From positions 1-9,048 of the forward strand of contig CAYWMN010000151.1 in the NCBI GenBank assembly GCA_964459065.1: a DNA stretch of 9,048 nt, in the 5' to 3' direction. The stretch comes from JAMCXS01 sp964459065 (GTDB lineage Bacteria > Acidobacteriota > Terriglobia > UBA7540). Position numbers and translations under genes: made by a program. Under the pieces are notes generated by a model. The model did not search any database. It saw nothing but the letters and a program-made list of their open reading frames with translations, and was not told the DNA's origin. How positions within the stretch are numbered: position 1 is the first letter of the stretch; the number at the start of each line of letters is the position of its first letter. Shown piece after piece: positions 8,101-9,048 of the stretch.

Positions 8101-8911
8101 TCGGAAACGAGACAAAGTGGTCGCGGACCTGTTCTGCGGTGCGCAGTTCTTGCAGAAGTGGTTTTTTTTCATGGAGTGGTTTCTCAGACCAAGGAATAGC
8201 AATCGGTTCTATCAGGTGGATTCCGATATCTAGCCGAGTGTCAGAGAGTGAAAGTCCCTTTTGCGACATCAGAAATTCAAAAGCCATCATTCGTGGATAA
8301 CCAACTCCTTCGGACTTCTCTAACAGCGAGTTTTTTTCGGTGAAGACGGTTTCAAGCTGATGTGGTCTTGTGAGGACGGCAGTGGAGGAAAGTGTCCCCG
8401 GCAAATCTTCGCAATAAGGGGTTAGTTTTTGTTTTGGGGTATATTTTTGCTGTTTTGAGCGACGGATGTTATAAGCGGCCAAGATAAGATCGGCAATCTC
8501 GCTCCCAGTTCGGTTGCGAGCTCCCGCACGTCGGCGCAATGCGAAATCAATGTCTTCCCAGCCGTCGATTGACGTGAGATCCATTTGCACCGGTACCACT
8601 GCGTCTTCCGCCCAGCGATTTTTAAGCATCGATCGAATCGCACGCCATTCGAGCGCGCACCACGGCTTCTTATAGTGCTCAGAAAAGAACGGAACCACAA
8701 GTTCGCTCCCTTCACGGTAGTATCGTCGCAGTTTCGAATCCCCATCCAAACCCACCAACTCACTCTCGTACCATTCATCGAAGAACACTCGTTCACGTCC
8801 GAGTTTATTTGCAAGCCGGATTACTACGTTTCGTACGAATCGCCGATACTCGCCGGGAAAAGATACAGCGATAGCAAACCGCTTGGATTGTTTCTGCGTG
8901 TCTGGGGGCAT
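5162..8911 (-). CDS. TIR-STAND NTPase-TPR protein, putative NLR-like antiphage defence protein
   Basis: At least 1,249 codons including a gap. Residues 11-150 form a TIR domain: FAIAVSFPGE starts strand A, VFFDEW (42-47) is strand B, and the SEHYKKPWCALEW block (77-89) holds E88, the expected NADase glutamate. Residues about 260-480 form a P-loop NTPase with Walker A GLPFCGKTS (G290-S298), Walker B-like LLLIDN (D359) and a possible sensor arginine, R387 in GAARSGE. A helical linker follows. From about residue 640 to the end lie TPR-like helical repeats, many marked by TPDWEEA. Family knowledge: TIR-STAND-repeat proteins act as NLR-like sensors that oligomerise on a phage trigger and destroy NAD+. 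That role is inferred here, as are the sensor and trigger. The ATG at 8911 has GAGGG five bases upstream. No signal peptide or membrane segment is seen, so it is cytosolic. No partner gene is visible, although only 137 bases upstream are available. Residues about 838-871 are undetermined. Confidence 0.87.
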   Translation of the reverse strand: MPPDTQKQSKRFAIAVSFPGEYRRFVRNVVIRLANKLGRERVFFDEWYESELVGLDGDSKLRRYYREGSELVVPFFSEHYKKPWCALEWRAIRSMLKNRWAEDAVVPVQMDLTSIDGWEDIDFALRRRAGARNRTGSEIADLILAAYNIRRSKQQKYTPKQKLTPYCEDLPGTLSSTAVLTRPHQLETVFTEKNSLLEKSEGVGYPRMMAFEFLMSQKGLSLSDTRLDIGIHLIEPIAIPWSEKPLHEKKPLLQELRTAEQVRDHFVSFPRVTQRVEEWMRCQHDILFQGLPFCGKTSLMNYLGVQAATNHGVAIVPVLLEPREDLPLEAVEGAVLELRRRLDKIRMNADKRQMLLLIDNVHNPVHLEIASRLMAIPRQWRVWGAARSGEFARLLEGGTECPWSEENVIRDACSLIGRDDAEWFVEQVLKSCLDSNGEGHLESQILEAMDAVGQVTTRFWIQVWGLIKEKKADIDSGYLEIIKNLPRDSDAVVQSLMPRSIAGMEALVITDFLNNPPWDVLESVLAKIDDHGRKLASNTIALLRQLSSLVPDSEHPNRATMYDPVREVIKQEGNLPKSRSAAIWQGLLGHLEEPNDEGAKTDATLAEFWGELRGRAKDSDQSEARLACAQRAVEYAEGDQRIEALFELGLAKLGQEVPVPAEAYHHMTEACDLADQLAVNTKHAAYAFAIWALYHPVEDTAAYEQILVRLAAAETICRELGEESDVAYIAENSARLLLSGPLKDAGKARLQASTAVKIREKEDNPAKLGRSRLLLAQCLHSQTTPDWEEAAKVYRKALSCLTADEDKATRAKALYYLALCLHSQATPDWEEAYTTSKXXXXXXXXXXXXXXXXXXXXXXXXXXXXXXXXXXYNLAQCLHSQATPDWEEAYTTSKQALELRLELTQKVEAVQNLTQLLWLCPRRAQPPWEETINLCRTILGLLTEEEDQATRATALYNLAQCLHSQATPDWEEAYQLSEQAMKLCVELERKAEAVQVSAQLVWLCPRCAESPWKEATELCRAVLGILTADEDKRLRGTAVHRLSSIMQNSPTPDWSQIISISEQAVELLKSSGEANEFEQALIGLASALEDQPTPDMTRAIALWREICHRFPNVNSLLGLVMSLDRAGEFIEADRWVSQIQPEQLGGDDESPDSPLAQRREAYLALRRNDLKSVTAVALRLRNTSENARGMLLISLVRFAQGEPAEARQYFEAAQAASDDMTWFWPIAGAYYARHRQGNIDKYKQLLGEA
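5994..6587 (-). repeat. Near-identical intragenic repeats encoding TPR-like units
   Basis: A 55-base segment (5994-6048) recurs without change at 6246-6300. It recurs with two changes at 6417-6471, and a more diverged copy starts at 6543. The spacing is 252 bases (84 codons) between the first two and 126 bases (42 codons) between the last two, so the basic unit is 42 residues and two alternating units form an 84-residue super-repeat. The strongest unit encodes LAQCLHSQATPDWEEAY. The alternating unit has the form LLWLCPR, six residues, then WEE. Diverged copies continue down to about 5590, with SPTPDWSQI and QPTPDMTRA. Confidence 0.88.
6301..6400. other. Assembly gap (100 N) inside the TPR repeats
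   Basis: Exactly 100 undetermined bases. The 71 bases before the gap (6230-6300) and the 71 bases after it (6401-6471) are the same repeat segment with two differences, 171 bases apart. That spacing fits neither the 126- nor the 252-base period, so 100 is most likely a placeholder. The reading frame continues across it as drawn. The number of missing repeat units is unknown. Confidence 0.9.
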
Positions 8912-8916
8912 CTAGT

Positions 8917-8921
8917 CCCTC
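8917..8921 (-). promoter_or_regulatory. Shine-Dalgarno sequence of the TIR-STAND gene
   Basis: On the minus strand GAGGG lies five bases before the ATG at 8911, supporting that start. I could not find a convincing promoter in the remaining bases up to 9048. Confidence 0.65.
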
Positions 8922-9048
8922 GTTGAGTGTTTGGCTGCCTCTCGCGCTTTGTTGGAACCATCGCAATCGGCTTTCTTTGGCGAACAAGTGATGCTCTCGT
9001 TTTCTGGATAACTTGCCAACCAGCTGCGCCCCCCGTCTTCACGAGGGC

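Noticed and set aside
8824..9042. 72-codon - strand frame just upstream of the TIR gene, possible partner gene
   Set aside because: It overlaps the TIR start in another frame, is rich in Arg, Lys and Gln without a pattern, and its possible start has no clear ribosome site.

Overview
The window is a 9 kb stretch of a moderately GC-rich bacterial genome with long coding gaps, a complete insertion sequence and a 100-N scaffold gap, so it comes from a draft assembly. The two exported proteins have Gram-negative-style signal peptides, and the short GGCTGATGGCTGA-type palindromic repeat recalls repeats I associate with Nitrospira-like genomes. That placement is weak inference; nothing in the window fixes the taxon.

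The left part (1-3504, + strand) holds two unrelated-looking exported proteins separated by almost 1.2 kb without a supportable gene. One is an SGNH/GDSL-type hydrolase (424-1197) and the other a secreted right-handed beta-helix protein (2374-3504). Each has its own Shine-Dalgarno sequence, and the spacing argues against an operon.

The middle part (3505-5161) is a mobile-element zone. It has a rho-independent terminator with no clear gene in front of it. Next is a 1,046-bp IS1595-family element (3959-5004) with 26-bp terminal inverted repeats, one transposase gene and a perfect 8-bp target duplication. After it comes a 73-bp integron-type recombination site (attC-like, 5075-5147). A 27-bp motif lying between the IS and the attC-like site also occurs at the far left edge of the window.

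The right part (5162-8911, - strand) is one very large gene: an N-terminal TIR domain, a central P-loop STAND-type NTPase and a long C-terminal array of TPR-like repeats. This is the layout of bacterial NLR-like immune proteins: the repeats would sense, the NTPase would oligomerise, and the TIR would hydrolyse NAD+. The C-terminal array contains almost identical DNA repeats with 126/252-nt periods, and the assembly gap falls inside them. The true length of the protein is therefore unknown. No second defence gene is visible, so on this window it would be a single-gene system sitting in accessory, transposon- and cassette-associated DNA.
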